Below the pieces are notes generated by a model that was given only the letters and a program-made list of their open reading frames with translations, did not search any database and was not told the origin of the DNA. Below, one piece after another: positions 11,833 through 22,334 of a stretch of DNA of 64,000 nucleotides (the stretch's first letter is position 1; every line of letters begins with the position of its first letter). The stretch lies in the NCBI GenBank assembly GCA_003254905.1, contig QANU01015176.1, positions 228,881 to 292,880 on the forward strand, written 5' to 3'. The stretch comes from Nissolia schottii (lineage: Eukaryota; Streptophyta; Magnoliopsida; Fabales; Fabaceae). Both the position numbers and the translations under genes were made by a program.

Positions 11833-13489
11833 TGATAAGTGCCAAATTTGCGCAATTTTCACCATTTAAAAAGGCACTTATTTGCTTAGGTTTTAAAGAA
11901 TATCTAACTTAATTTCCCTCTTTTGTAGGTTTTTAAATATATTTTGAAAGATAAATGCAAGCATAATTAAATGAAGAATAATCCCATCAAGAATGGAGCA
12001 AAAGGGCGAAAGAGGAAAAGAAGCAAAATGATGAAGTCAGCAAAAGACCGCTCAACGGTTAAGGAATAATCGCTCAGCGAAACAAGAAGAATTGCTCAGC
12101 AGTAGTACCTGGACCGCTGAGCGGAAGTACGTCGGCAGCAACTTGCATCGGCGCATTTATTGCGCCACCTGGCGCCAGCCTGGACTGCGGCGCCGCCCTG
12201 AAAAAGCTTCTAGAGCATTTATTACTCCGCGTGTAATGATTACGCCGCTCAGCGATATTGCCAGAATCGCTCAGCGGTGACACCCAAACCGTTGAGCGAA
12301 GCCCCCCAAATTTTGCCTATAAATAGGAGGGCCAAGGCACTCATTTGGAGCATCCCCTTCCATCCACAATACACCCCTCTTCCACCAAAACTTCATTCTT
12401 TCTTTGTATTTTTAGCTTAGGTTAGTTTAGCAACAAAGAGGAGGCCGGTGAATGAGCCGGGAGATCGAAGAAGCTCGGCGAAGCCACTGTCATGATAGTG
12501 TGGTAACGTGTCATGGTAAGTGTCCAAACCTTGCCTCTGAGATTCTCTTGTAAGATGGATTTGTAATCCTCTTGTTGTTGGGATTTTGATGAATATTGTA
12601 GTATGATTGTATCCATGTACTTTTGCATATGAATCTATTATATTTCTTATGATTCGCTTGAATGATTTTATGCTTAATGCTAGCTTTTGTTTAGTATTTT
12701 GCTCCTTGATTTGGGATTTAATTGTATGAACGGAAGTTATATTAATTAAGTCATAACCAAGTTAAAATCAATATTGCTATGCTAAGCTAGATTCCAGACT
12801 TGAACATTGTGAACGAACAGTTACAATCATTAGAGTCAGATCTAAATCATTTCATCTAATCTTGTTGCCGTAACTGGAATAAAGGTTAGCCGTTTTAACA
12901 TCTGAAATAACGTTGGTGTACTTTGTTAAGCTTGTGTGCGAAAGCGACAATTTAACAAGGGAAACCTATGATCTTGTCATGCGCGAAAGTGATGACAAGT
13001 TAAGAACTGGTGGCGGGCAATCAATGAAATGATAGTTCTATGTAATAAGTAAATGGATGCATGAAACTATGATATGATTCAATTCCCAACAAGCTCTGGA
13101 ACTACCTCTGATTTGTTGCCTATTTACTTTTTATGTTGTTTACTTATTTAATCTATCATCAAATTTACCAAATCCTTCACTTCATTGTTTAATTAACTAA
13201 ACTCAAGAACGGTATTTTTGCAACTCTCTGTGGATTCGACTATACCCGACTATACTGCAATTGGATTCCTCGTGAATCTAAAAGCCGTAAAGTAGGTATA
13301 TATTTAATTTGAATGACAAAAGCGCAAATAAGCTTTCAACAAAATTGGCACAGTTGTGGGAAACCAGACTATGTCAAGATCGGAGAAAGTGTAACAATTG
13401 GCTTTCATCAAATTTGGCGCCGTTGCCGGGGAACGGAATTGCGTCATTTGTAAAAAAGCCTTGAATAACGTGCACTTTGGCTTTCATCA
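11833..13489 (+). mobile_element. LTR of the same gypsy-type family, plus strand, nested in the solo LTR
   Basis: Begins TGATAAGTGCCAAATTTGCG and is flanked by the perfect 5-bp duplication GCGGC (11828-11832 and 13490-13494). The LTR proper (11833-13341, 1509 bp) has CGCTCAGCG-type motifs (about 12049-12298), a TATAAATAGG box at 12318-12327, and the U5 signature CTATACTGCAATTGGATTCC near 13248. It ends GCTTTCAACA at 13341. The inserted unit continues for another 148 bp of primer-site-like sequence before the target duplication (separate entry). It is the third layer of the stack: copia, then minus LTR, then plus LTR. Confidence 0.88.
13342..13489 (+). repeat. Two extra LTR-terminus/primer-site modules at the end of the nested LTR
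   Basis: After the expected LTR end GCTTTCAACA (13341) come two diverged modules. The first is 13342-13410 (69 bp, starts AAATTGGCACAGTTGTGGG) and the second is 13411-13489 (79 bp, starts AATTTGGCGCCGTTGCCGGG). Both end GGCTTTCATCA. The second matches the 3' end of plant tRNA-Asp, the usual primer site of Athila/Tat-type gypsy elements. The target duplication lies after the last module, so the extended end is what was integrated. Confidence 0.7.
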
Positions 13490-13871
13490 GCGGCTGGCTC
13501 TTAGCTGGCCTTATAAATGTTGCGGCTGCAAGTGGCTTGGGCAGGTACAATCGCTCAGCAATTAAGGTGAAATCGCTGAGCGAACATAGTGTTATCCGCT
13601 GGGCGAGAGGGACGGTATCGCTGAGCGAAGTGGCCTTTTCTAAAACTTTGTCTTCTTCTTTTGTTCATTGTAACAATTGCATGGCTTTTCTTCCCTTTTC
13701 ATTTCTTTTTGTTTCTCTGCAATAATTACCAAATTTAAGCTAGTTTATCCCTGCATATTCCATCGTATAAAACTTGTGTAAAACGGGGAATATTTGAACA
13801 GTTTCATATAAATTCAGAACAGATAAGTGTCAATTATATTCCTAAAATTCATCACAATTTGGCACTTATCA

Positions 13872-15420
13872 CTCCACCATACTCCTATTGATTACAACTC
13901 CTTAAAAGTGTTTGGTTGTGCATGTTTTGTACTTCTTCAACCACAAGAATACACTAAGCTAGAACCACGCGCTCGGCTTTGTTACTTTCTTGGCTATGGG
14001 AAATAACACAAAGGCTATCGTTGTTGGGATCCCATCTCTTAACGCATTCGTATCTCCCGCTACGTTATCTTTTGGGAACACCACATGTTCTCATCTTTAT
14101 CTTCCTTCAAGTCTATTCCCACCACCACAAGTCCTTTCTTTACTAACTCCTTTGTTGACCTTTTTCCTAGCGATTCTGATACAGGTTCTTCTCCCGAGCT
14201 CATAGTGCCTTCTAATGTTTCAACCTCTCCCACTAATCTTATCCTAAACGTGGATCCTGCTCCACTGATTCTCCAGATCGTCCAACTAGGATAAGAAATC
14301 TATCTTCATATCTCCATGATTATCATTGTTTTTCTATCATGCTTCACTTACATGAGCCACAGTCCTATAAAGAAGCATCTGCAGATCCTCTTTGGCAACA
14401 TGCTACGCAAGAAAAGTTACAAGCATTAGAAGATACTCACACTTGGGACCTGGTTGATCAGCGTTCTGATAAGATGCTTGTGGGATGTAATTGGGTGTAC
14501 AAGATCAAGGCCCACTCTGATGGCTCTATTGAACGATACAAAGCTCGCTTGACTGCTAAGGGATTTACTCAAGAATATGGCATTGAATATGAGGAGACAT
14601 TTGCCCCTGTTGCCGCATTACCTCTGTACCTGCTCTCCTAGCAATTGTAGCCACTAAGAAATGGACTCTTAGCCAAATGGATGTGAAAAATGCTTTCCTT
14701 AATGGTGACTTAGAGGAAGTTTATATGAAACCTCCTCAAGGCTACATTTGTCCACCAAACAAGGTTTGTCTTCTTAGTAAGGCCTTATATGGTCTTAAGC
14801 AGGCTCCCCGTGCTTGGTTTGCCAAATTCAGTTCTACTGTCAGTCAACTTGGGTTCACTTCCAGTCCACACAACTCTGCTCTCTTCATCTGACGAACAAA
14901 TCAAGGCTCTGTGTTACTGTTACTTTATGTTGTTGACATGATTATTACTGGAGATGACATCTCAGTCATCACTGATCTTAAAGCATCCCTGAGCCGCCGC
15001 TTTGAAATGAAGGATCTTGACCCTCTCAGTTATTTTCTAGGTCTTGAAGTTCTTTCTTCTACCATGTCTATCTCAGGCCAAGTATGCATTTGATCTTATG
15101 CTCGAGCTAGTCTCACAGATAGTCGCACAGAATCCACTCCTCTGGTACCTAATGTTTGCTTTAAACCTATGGATGGAACATCACTTGATAATCCCACTCT
15201 ATACTGACAGCTTGTCAGCAGCTTGATCTACCTAACTATTACTCGCCTTGAAATTTCATATGCAATACACTTGGTCAGTCAATTTATGACCGCTCCACGA
15301 TCTACTCATTATGCTGCAGTTCTTCACATTCTCTGCTATATCAAAGGAACATTGTTTCATGGGCTCCACTTCTCTGCCCACTCTTCATTAACCCTTCGCG
15401 CCTACTCTGATGTTGATTGG
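13872..15420 (+). pseudogene. Copia integrase C-terminus and reverse transcriptase remnant
   Basis: After the nested insertion the frame resumes with 'YNSLKVFGCACFVLLQP', the conserved C-terminal integrase segment, and then the RT. RT landmarks are WVYKIKAHSDGSIERYKARL (from ~14493), MDVKNAFLNGDLEEVY (14677) and KALYGLKQAPRAW (~14781). The catalytic box at ~14929 reads YVVDM in place of YVDDM, so one essential aspartate is lost. A frameshift near 14640 and stops near 14890 and 15092 further break it. Confidence 0.87.
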
Positions 15421-15868
15421 GGGTGGTGATCCTACTGATCGTCATTCTACCACAGGCTATTGCATCTTCCTCGGTGACCTTATCTTATGGCGAAGCAAGA
15501 AACAAACATTAATTGTCCACTCCAGTACTGAGGCTGAATATCGAGCTTTTCCCGACACCACTTCTGAACTCCTTTGGTTATGTTGGCTCCTTGATGATCT
15601 AGGCATCTCTCAATCCTCCGCTACTGATCTATATTGCGACAATCGAAGGGCTATTCAAATTGCTCATAATGATGTTTTCCATGAGCGTACCAAACACATT
15701 GAGATTGATTTTCACTTCATTCGTCAACACATTTTGCATGGTGCCCTTCGCCTCATCTCAATTGGAACTCTTGACCAACCCACTGACATATTCACTAAAG
15801 CACATCATCATGGTCGCTTCAACACTTTGGTCTCCAAACTCAAGTTGGTTTCATCAAAGACTACTTGA
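15410..15868 (+). pseudogene. Copia RNase H remnant
   Basis: This 152-residue frame shows the copia RNase H pattern. The first motif, normally 'DADWAG', reads 'SDVDWG' just before a frameshift at ~15420. RHSTTGYCIFLG and KKQTLIVHSSTEAEYRA follow, then DNRRAIQIA and HERTKHIEIDFHFIR. It is the best preserved part of pol. The reading frame ends 13 bases before the 3' LTR, leaving room only for the polypurine tract. Confidence 0.87.
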
Positions 15869-15880
15869 GTTTGAGGGGGA
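15866..15880 (+). promoter_or_regulatory. Polypurine tract of the copia element
   Basis: TGAGTTTGAGGGGGA lies directly before the 3' LTR. This purine-rich run is the conventional plus-strand primer site of copia elements. Confidence 0.75.
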
Positions 15881-16077
15881 TGTTAATGATTGTAAATTGT
15901 AAATGTTTGATTTGATTTGATTTGATTAATTTAATTTGTAATTGATTGTAATTTGTTTTTGGCCGTTGAGTTTTGGTCGTTGCGTTTTCAGCCTATAAAT
16001 AGGTTCACCCTCTATTGTAAATTCACTACTCAGAAATACATACATATATATATATTACTCTCTCACTGTTTCTAACA
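15881..16077 (+). repeat. 3' LTR of the copia element
   Basis: 197 bp, TGTTAATGATTG ... TTTCTAACA. It is longer than the 5' LTR mainly through extra 'tttgatttgatttgattaattt' type repeat units and (TA) steps. Confidence 0.9.
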
Positions 16078-16080
16078 CAC

Positions 16081-16170
16081 ACATATATATATATATATAT
16101 ATGTAAATCGGTTTTGTTTTTATTATATATATATATATATATATATATAATAAAAACAAAACCGATTTAC
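16081..16170. repeat. AT microsatellite enclosing a perfect palindrome
   Basis: GTAAATCGGTTTTG at 16103 and its exact complement ending at 16170 are separated by an (AT)n core. The left arm is itself preceded by another (AT)n run (16083-16102). Arms of ~24 bp flanking the AT core can extrude as a cruciform or hairpin. The palindrome sits 3-25 bp outside the copia 3' LTR. Confidence 0.7.
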
Positions 16171-16858
16171 TGTCGGATTTAATTTTCTTATCAAAGGCTT
16201 TTTCAGTGTGGCAGTACTACGTGTGCCCTGTCCCCCTTTGTTCTTCACAAATTTAGGTCTGTGGCATTTGTTATTCTTGTATGGTGCGGACATTATTTTT
16301 AGAAAGTTGCCGTCAACTTTTGACTCGCATATAGTATTATGTATTATTTCTACGTTAGTATTTTTTATTTTTTAAATTTATTTATAATATAATGTGTGTA
16401 TATATATGTATTTATATATATTAAATTATGAATAAACTTAAAACCAATAAAAAAAAAGGATTTATAACATTGAGAAATAGATAAAGTAATGAAAATAATG
16501 AAGATAAAAAAACTTTGAAAGCTGAAATACATAAGAAAGATTCGAGCTAAACCAGTCATGGCATATTTGAGTGAAGGCATCTTGAATAAAAGCTGAGTAA
16601 ACTTGAGTATATTATCAGTCATACGGTGTACAGAGTTCCTTACATAGAGAGGTCGATGTAAGAATAACTTATGAGATAATAAGAGGCTAATATAAACTTA
16701 AAACTATAAGTAATTAGATAAACAAACAAAATTTAAATTTTAACAAACTTAGGTTATTATCCTTTACTTTTATCTCATACAAAGCAAGAAGGAGAAACCT
16801 TAGGAAAATTTTCAGAAATAAAATAAAGAAAAATGCTTAGTCCAATGAATTGTTTTAG
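16171..16858. other. AT-rich intergenic DNA
   Basis: No gene, RNA or element boundary is recognised. The 85-residue minus frame at 16365-16622 is AT-rich and unlike any known protein. Confidence 0.45.
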
Positions 16859-17293
16859 AATGAACTAATTTTTTTTAACAGAGAAAGTCGATTGAAATTG
16901 ATTATCGTGTAACTTAGAATTTAATTATTCTTTTTACTTGGAAGTCAATTTAAATTAACTTTTATTTTTTTATTTTTGGTTTTTTTAAATAATAGTCGAT
17001 TTAAATCAACTCATGTAGGAGTAGATTTAAATAGACTAATATGTACTATGTCTAAAATAAGATCTATAAATAAAAGTGGATGTTCATTTGTAGTGTGTAC
17101 CAGAGTGTAACTTTTTTTGTGTGAATTAAACACTACAATAGTGTACATATATGAGCTTCCATTATGACGCAAATTTTGAAAACATTTTTAACCAAATAAA
17201 AACAATTTTAAATTTAAATTTAAATCAAATCATATTTATCCATTAAATTAAATTTAAATCAAATCAAATTTGAGATGAAAATGTAACGGAAAA

Positions 17294-17326
<33 letters not shown>

Positions 17327-17535
17327 CTTAATTCACGTTACATTTATAACTAAAATTAAAATTCTTTCAAACACTACAATAGTGTACATATATGAATCTA
17401 CATAAAGACAATTTCATATTTAAAAGATAAATATTTGGTCAATTTCATTTAAATCAAATCATATTTGTCCATTAAATTAAACTTCAATCAAATCAAATTT
17501 GAGATGATAGTGATAGTTTAACTGAAAATTAAAAA

Positions 17536-17574
<39 letters not shown>

Positions 17575-18243
17575 CAGTATATTTATAACTGAAATTGAAA
17601 TCCTTTTAAACATTACAATAGTTTAAAACAAAGTGCTACATGTACGTCCAATTTCATACACCCATACATACACCATTAATAATGCACAAACTTTATTCTC
17701 ACTAGTTTAAATACATGAGTCTTTGTTATGAAACAAATTTCGAAAGCATTTTTAATCAAATAAAGACAATTTCAAATTTTAAAGATAAAGATTTGGTCAA
17801 TTTTAAATTTAAAAGATACGTTTTAAATATGTGATATTTGAAGTAAGCATAAAATCGAATTTCCTTATTTACTATTTATTCCTTATTTGATTTTATTACG
17901 CATGATTGATCATGGACTTTAAGAAATCGATGTGATTGATTTTATTCTTTTCACTATTATAATACACTACAATGTCTACTAACTTCTCACTCATTTTTTT
18001 TCTTTAACTCACAAAAAAAAGTTAAACCTTGGTACATACTACAAATGAGCATGTACTTCTATTCATATATCTAATTTTGGACATATTATACAGGAGTCGA
18101 TTTAAATCGACTCCTAATTTTTAAAAAAAAAAATGAAAGTCAATTTAAATTGACTTTCAATTAAAAAATATAAAAAAATAAATTCTAATTTACACTTAAA
18201 TCAATTTAAATCAACTCCCTTTATTAAAAAAAAATTCATTTTC
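16859..18243. mobile_element. Long-TIR non-autonomous DNA transposon, ~1.4 kb
   Basis: The first ~265 bp (16859-17125) and the last ~240 bp (18005-18243) are inverted repeats of each other. Both contain GTCGATTTAAATC- and GTCAATTTAAATT-type palindromic blocks and a 'catttgtagt(g/a)tgtacca' inner segment. The middle (17128-17830) has 2-3 diverged tandem copies of a ~240-bp unit (starting 'acactacaatagtgtacata'), each with its own (AT)n tract. There are no open frames of note. Long TIRs suggest a Mutator-like or unclassified TIR element. No certain target duplication was found, so the ends are approximate. Confidence 0.6.
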
Positions 18244-18317
18244 GAAACCTGGAGCACTACTAATTTTTTTTAATTTATTTTTTTAATTTTTGTATAGACA
18301 ATTGGCATAGAGTGTTT

Positions 18318-18457
18318 CTTTTTTTTAGGTTGTCTGCCCGGTATCCAAGGCTTTGCCTTGACTAATCTGAGTCAACCCGAGTCGCGCACCTGGCTATGGC
18401 GGGTGAGTCTCCCAGCGGGGATAAGTGCGTTCATAAGGTCTCGAACTCGGGACCTTT
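18318..18457 (-). mobile_element. SINE copy, 5' truncated
   Basis: Same family as 4148-4337: the T run at 18318-18326 is the minus-strand A tail. The body matches through 'tcgcgcacctg' and 'gagtctccca' to the B-box region 'ggtcccgagttcgagacc'. The 5' part with the A box is missing. Confidence 0.65.
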
Positions 18458-19269
18458 CTGATGAATCTTATTGAAGCATGGCCGTTTCACTTAATCAAAT
18501 ATAATTGTTCAAAACTCAGCAATATGTGTAGGCCAACATGTGTGTGTCGGGCTACATTATGAGAGTCGACAATGTGTCACATAAAATAAAAATTAAGTAT
18601 ATTTAACATTTTTCGTTTAAGAATTTTATTATTTATGTTAAAAATAGTAAAGTAAAAAAGAGCAAAAGGGTGTGTGCATGCATGACCAGTTACGTACTCG
18701 AAACCGTCCGAAGAGAATTAATTAATTGCCTCTTGCATTTGCTTCGTAGTAAGACTTCCATCGAAAATTTCTCAGACTATATAAATAGAAAAACCATTTA
18801 ATTGTTCCCCCAAACAAATTAGCACATAAGAAGTCCCTTAATCAGCCGCATGTATAAAGATATAGATTTCTTATTCCTCATATTATACATATTTATATAT
18901 AGTTATATAGAAGGAAATTAACAACTTTATCACTACATTGGAACTTTGGAAGAAGGATATTATAAAGAAGCATCCTATGTACGAAACTTAAGAGACCAAG
19001 AATGCAACTTGTTTCAACTTTCAGCCGGTTTTGTCAACTGGTCTAAATATGCAAGAAACTAACTCTTGTTTGTCTTCGATATCAAACTCTATTTTGAAAT
19101 GAATCCATATCATCAAAAGGAACCAAGAAAGAAAATCTAGTAAAACTTTAGTCTAATCAAACCCTTTCCTTTATCTCAATTGGCACTGAATTGAATTAGT
19201 ATCTTCAATTCTTATATGTCTGCTCTAGCTAGTAAAACTTTCTAACTAGATTCAAAATCAAAGTTATAT
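18458..19269. other. AT-rich intergenic DNA
   Basis: No gene or repeat boundary recognised. Confidence 0.45.
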
Positions 19270-19278
19270 AAGTATATA

Positions 19279-20422
19279 GGGTTAATTAAATTTTTCATCC
19301 CTGTAATTTGGAAAAGTTTGGTTTTGGTCCCTGTATAAAAGTTTTAGTCCCTGTAAAAGTTGAAAATTTGGTTTCAGTCCCTGGAGTTGGATGGAGGGTA
19401 ACGGCGCTGACGTGGCCGTTAATGACGCTGACGCGGCGCTAACGTGGCGTGCCACGTGGGATGCCACGTGGCACGTTAAATTTTGACCCGTTACCCACCC
19501 ACACTGCCCACCCGACCCGACCCGGAATAAATTNNNNNNNNNNNNNNNNNNNNNNNNNNNNNNNNNNNNNNNNNNNNNNNNNNNNNNNNNNNNNNNNNNN
19601 NNNNNNNNNNNNNNNNNNNNNNNNNNNNNNNNNNNNNNNNNNNNNNNNNNNNNNNNNNNNNNNNNNNNNNNNNNNNNNNNNNNNNNNNNNNNNNNNNNNN
19701 NNNNNNNNNNNNNNNNNNNNNNNNNNNNNNNNNNNNNNNNNNNNNNNNNNNNNNNNNNNNNNNNNNNNNNNNNNNNNNNNNNNNNNNNNNNNNNNNNNNN
19801 NNNNNNNNNNNNNNNNNNNNNNNNNNNNNNNNNNNNNNNNNNNNNNNNNNNNNNNNNNNNNNNNNNNNNNNNNNNNNNNNNNNNNNNNNNNNNNNNNNNN
19901 NNNNNNNNNNNNNNNNNNNNNNNNNNNNNNNNNNNNNNNNNNNNNNNNNNNNNNNNNNNNNNNNNNNNNNNNNNNNNNNNNNNNNNNNNNNNNNNNNNNN
20001 NNNNNNNNNNNNNNNNNNNNNNNNNNNNNNNNNNNNNNNNNNNNNNNNNNNNNNNNNNNNNNNNNNNNNNNNNNNNNNNNNNNNNNNNNNNNNNNNNNNN
20101 NNNNNNNNNNNNNNNNNNNNNNNNNNNNNNNNNNNNNNNNNNNNTTTTTTTTTTTTAAATTTATTCCGGGTCGGGTCGGGTGGGCAGTGTGGGTGGGTAA
20201 CGGGTCAAAATTTAAAATTTTGGGTCGTGCCACGTGGCATCCCACGTGGCACGCCACGTTAGCGTTGCGTCAGCGCCATTAACGGCCACGTCAGCGCCGT
20301 TACCCTCCATCCAGCTCCAGGGACTAAAACCAAATTTTCAACTTTTATAGGGACTAAAACTTTTATACAGGGACCAAAACCAAACTTTTCCAAATTACAG
20401 GGATGAAAAACTTAATTAACCC
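19279..20422. mobile_element. Mutator-like (MULE) MITE with 9-bp target duplication and GC-rich TIRs
   Basis: The perfect 9-bp duplication AAGTATATA lies at 19270-19278 and 20423-20431. The termini are GGGTTAATTAAATTTTTCAT (left) and the complement of a near-identical right end. The inverted repeats extend about 255 bp, up to the assembly gap. They include three CACGTGG/CCACGTG-type blocks and a 'cgggtcgggtcgggtgggca' block. A 9-bp duplication with long TIRs is the hallmark of the Mutator superfamily. The two open frames called across the N run are artefacts. Confidence 0.85.
19534..20144. other. Assembly gap (611 N) inside the MULE
   Basis: Unsequenced stretch exactly between the two inverted arms. 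A long GC-rich hairpin is a likely cause of the failed assembly. The true length is unknown. Confidence 0.95.
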
Positions 20423-20431
20423 AAGTATATA

Positions 20432-21894
20432 TAACTAATCTTTATCTTCTGATTCTTCCTGGAAGTACCGTAATTAATATATTGTGGCTTGCAACACTAG
20501 TTATTGTGCATTGGACTATTAATTACCTTTGACTAGAAATGTTAGGTTCTTACTTTAAGTGAGTGTGTGTGTTTCGTTTCCAACATGCAAACACAATCAA
20601 ATTTAATTTAGAACAGCATATTGCCACCATATTCATTACTTTCAAAACTAATTATTCAACAAATCATATTTATATACACCTAGACCAGCTGCCATTCATG
20701 CATATTCGATCGCTTTGATATACATTTGTATTCAACTTGCTATTGACTACTAAAATTTTCCATGGTAATAAAGTACGTAGCCACTAATTAATTCAACTCC
20801 TATAATACTAATCAAACCATTGAAGAAAACATATCTAGTTTCGCCAAGCCATCTAGTATCTCCCATGATGACACTATACTACTAACTCACTTTAATTGAT
20901 GCTGAATTCGAGAAGAATTTAAGGTATGTATTCAACATTTTGAAAGTCATGCAGCTGCCCCTTAGTTTGGTATGAACGGGTATATAGACTTAGATTAAGA
21001 GGATTTTGCGAAAAGCAATAAAGATATGTTATACTGTTATTTAATTATATATTATTTATTATATATGTAAAATTAGTTAATTAAATTGCATATTTATTAG
21101 TATCTCAAAAATCTAATATACAATAACACCGAAATTGATAATGTTAAAAGTGCATAGCAATTAAACTCGCGAGTTGCAATCTATATGAAGTGGTGATGTA
21201 TTTGCAACCCACAAAGTTTGGTAGGGCCGCCCACAATTGCATGAAAAGTTACTTTACATTCCGTGCAGATAATTCATATATTCTATAAAGACTAATGTTT
21301 AAAGCTACATATTCATATGTAATCTAACAGTAAAGATACATGTTACAATTTATAAGATTTGGAGATATTTTGGCGCTATTAATTCATAATTATTATTTTT
21401 TTGGAAAAAGGTTACAGTAGTAAAGTATCTAAAAGGAAGTCAATTAAATTTTATGACCATGGAAAGCAGCCCCACAAAATGAATGAATGCTTCGACTAGA
21501 AGATGTTTATTGTTCATTTTTAGTTCCTTCTAAATTTTATATTTCCAATTCCACTAAAATATATATACAAGACAACGACAAGATCTTTTATGTCCAAAAG
21601 AAACAGTTTATTATGCTTTTTATATTTTTTTTATGGTACTTGGTGATATATTTATTATTTCATTTATGTTAATTATAAAATAAATGTTGAAACCTAATTT
21701 CCAATTTCTGACTCTTTCTTTTTTTTAATCAATTTACACATAATTCCAAATAGATGTCCCTCAAAGATAACTTAAAATATCCATTTTTCCATACTTATAT
21801 CTTGAAAAATCATGGGATATTTTTTTTTTGAATTTTTATTATTTTGTCAGTATGTAATTCAAACCAGAAATAAAAATCATGGAATTATAATTTA
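20432..21894. other. AT-rich intergenic DNA
   Basis: No gene is supported. The 61-residue frame at 21487 has no recognisable similarity. Confidence 0.45.
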
Positions 21895-21896
21895 TA

Positions 21897-22155
21897 CTCT
21901 CTCTGCCTACTTTTTATTGTCATTTTTGAAAACATACTTATATTAAGAAATCATTTAGTGGACACTAAGATAAAAAAATGTAAAGTGTATAGACTAAATT
22001 AATCTTAAATAATTAGCGTTATAGTTATTAGATGTCATTGAGAAGATGAGAGATAATAACAATATAACTGGCAAAAATATTTAATATTTCTTTAATCTAA
22101 TTAAATGATAAATAATGTTGGATAAAAAATGACAACAAAAAGTGGACCGAGGGAG
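21897..22155. mobile_element. Stowaway-type (Tc1/mariner) MITE
   Basis: 259 bp flanked by TA (21895-21896 and 22156-22157). The left end CTCTCTCTGCCTACTTTTTA and the right end (complement CTCCCTCGGTCCACTTTTTG) are inverted repeats that extend through 'ttgtcattttt'. CTCCCTC-type ends plus a TA duplication are diagnostic of Stowaway elements. The interior is AT-rich and non-coding. Confidence 0.85.
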
Positions 22156-22334
22156 TAAACAATTCAGGATATTATAACTACCGAAGACATTTACTGTAAC
22201 AAATTCTGCATTTTGTGACGGTTGTTTAGCGGCGGAACAATATTGATTATAGCGGCGGTTCTGAAATAGTTTGTGGCGGTTGTATAAATGGTGTTGTATT
22301 CAATTAGTAGCGGCTCGTAACCGCCGCTACCGGT

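Larger units (their letters stand above)
10594..13871 (-). mobile_element. Solo LTR of a gypsy-type family, minus strand, nested in copia
   Basis: Read on the minus strand, it begins TGATAAGTGCCAAATTGTG at 13871 and ends GCTTTCAACA at 10594. A perfect 5-bp target duplication CTCCA sits at 10589-10593 and 13872-13876, and the copia reading frame continues directly across the two junctions. Without the inner insertion (11833-13494, which includes one copy of the inner target duplication) the LTR is about 1616 bp. It carries CGCTCAGCG/CGCTGAGCG motifs and a TATA box (minus strand of 11661-11670). No internal gag/pol sequence exists, so the element was reduced to one LTR by LTR-LTR recombination. 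Confidence 0.9.
7689..16077 (+). mobile_element. Ty1/copia LTR retrotransposon, dead, with nested insertions
   Basis: Two similar short LTRs (7689-7867 and 15881-16077) begin TGTTAATGATTG and end TTTCTAACA. Behind the left LTR is a tRNA-iMet-type primer site, and before the right LTR a purine tract. Internal order is gag with CCHC knuckles, protease, integrase, RT, RNase H, which is the copia order. The integrase-to-RT part is split at 10594-13871 by a gypsy-type LTR insertion. Numerous stops and frameshifts, plus lost catalytic residues in protease, integrase and RT, make it non-autonomous. No clean target duplication is seen: the left flank is (AT)n, and the right flank runs into an expanded AT repeat that may have overwritten it. 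Confidence 0.9.

Noticed and set aside
16078..16082. Right target duplication of the copia element
   Set aside because: The bases after the 3' LTR (cacac) do not match the 5 bases before the 5' LTR (tatat). The AT repeat expansion may have altered them, so no duplication is claimed.
19439..20282. Two ~275-residue open frames across the N gap
   Set aside because: Most of their length is N. Their visible ends are MULE inverted repeat.
22174..22200. Exact left CACTA terminus
   Set aside because: The sequence 'ataactaccgaagac' only partly resembles CACTAC. I kept the element as provisional and do not claim the exact left end.
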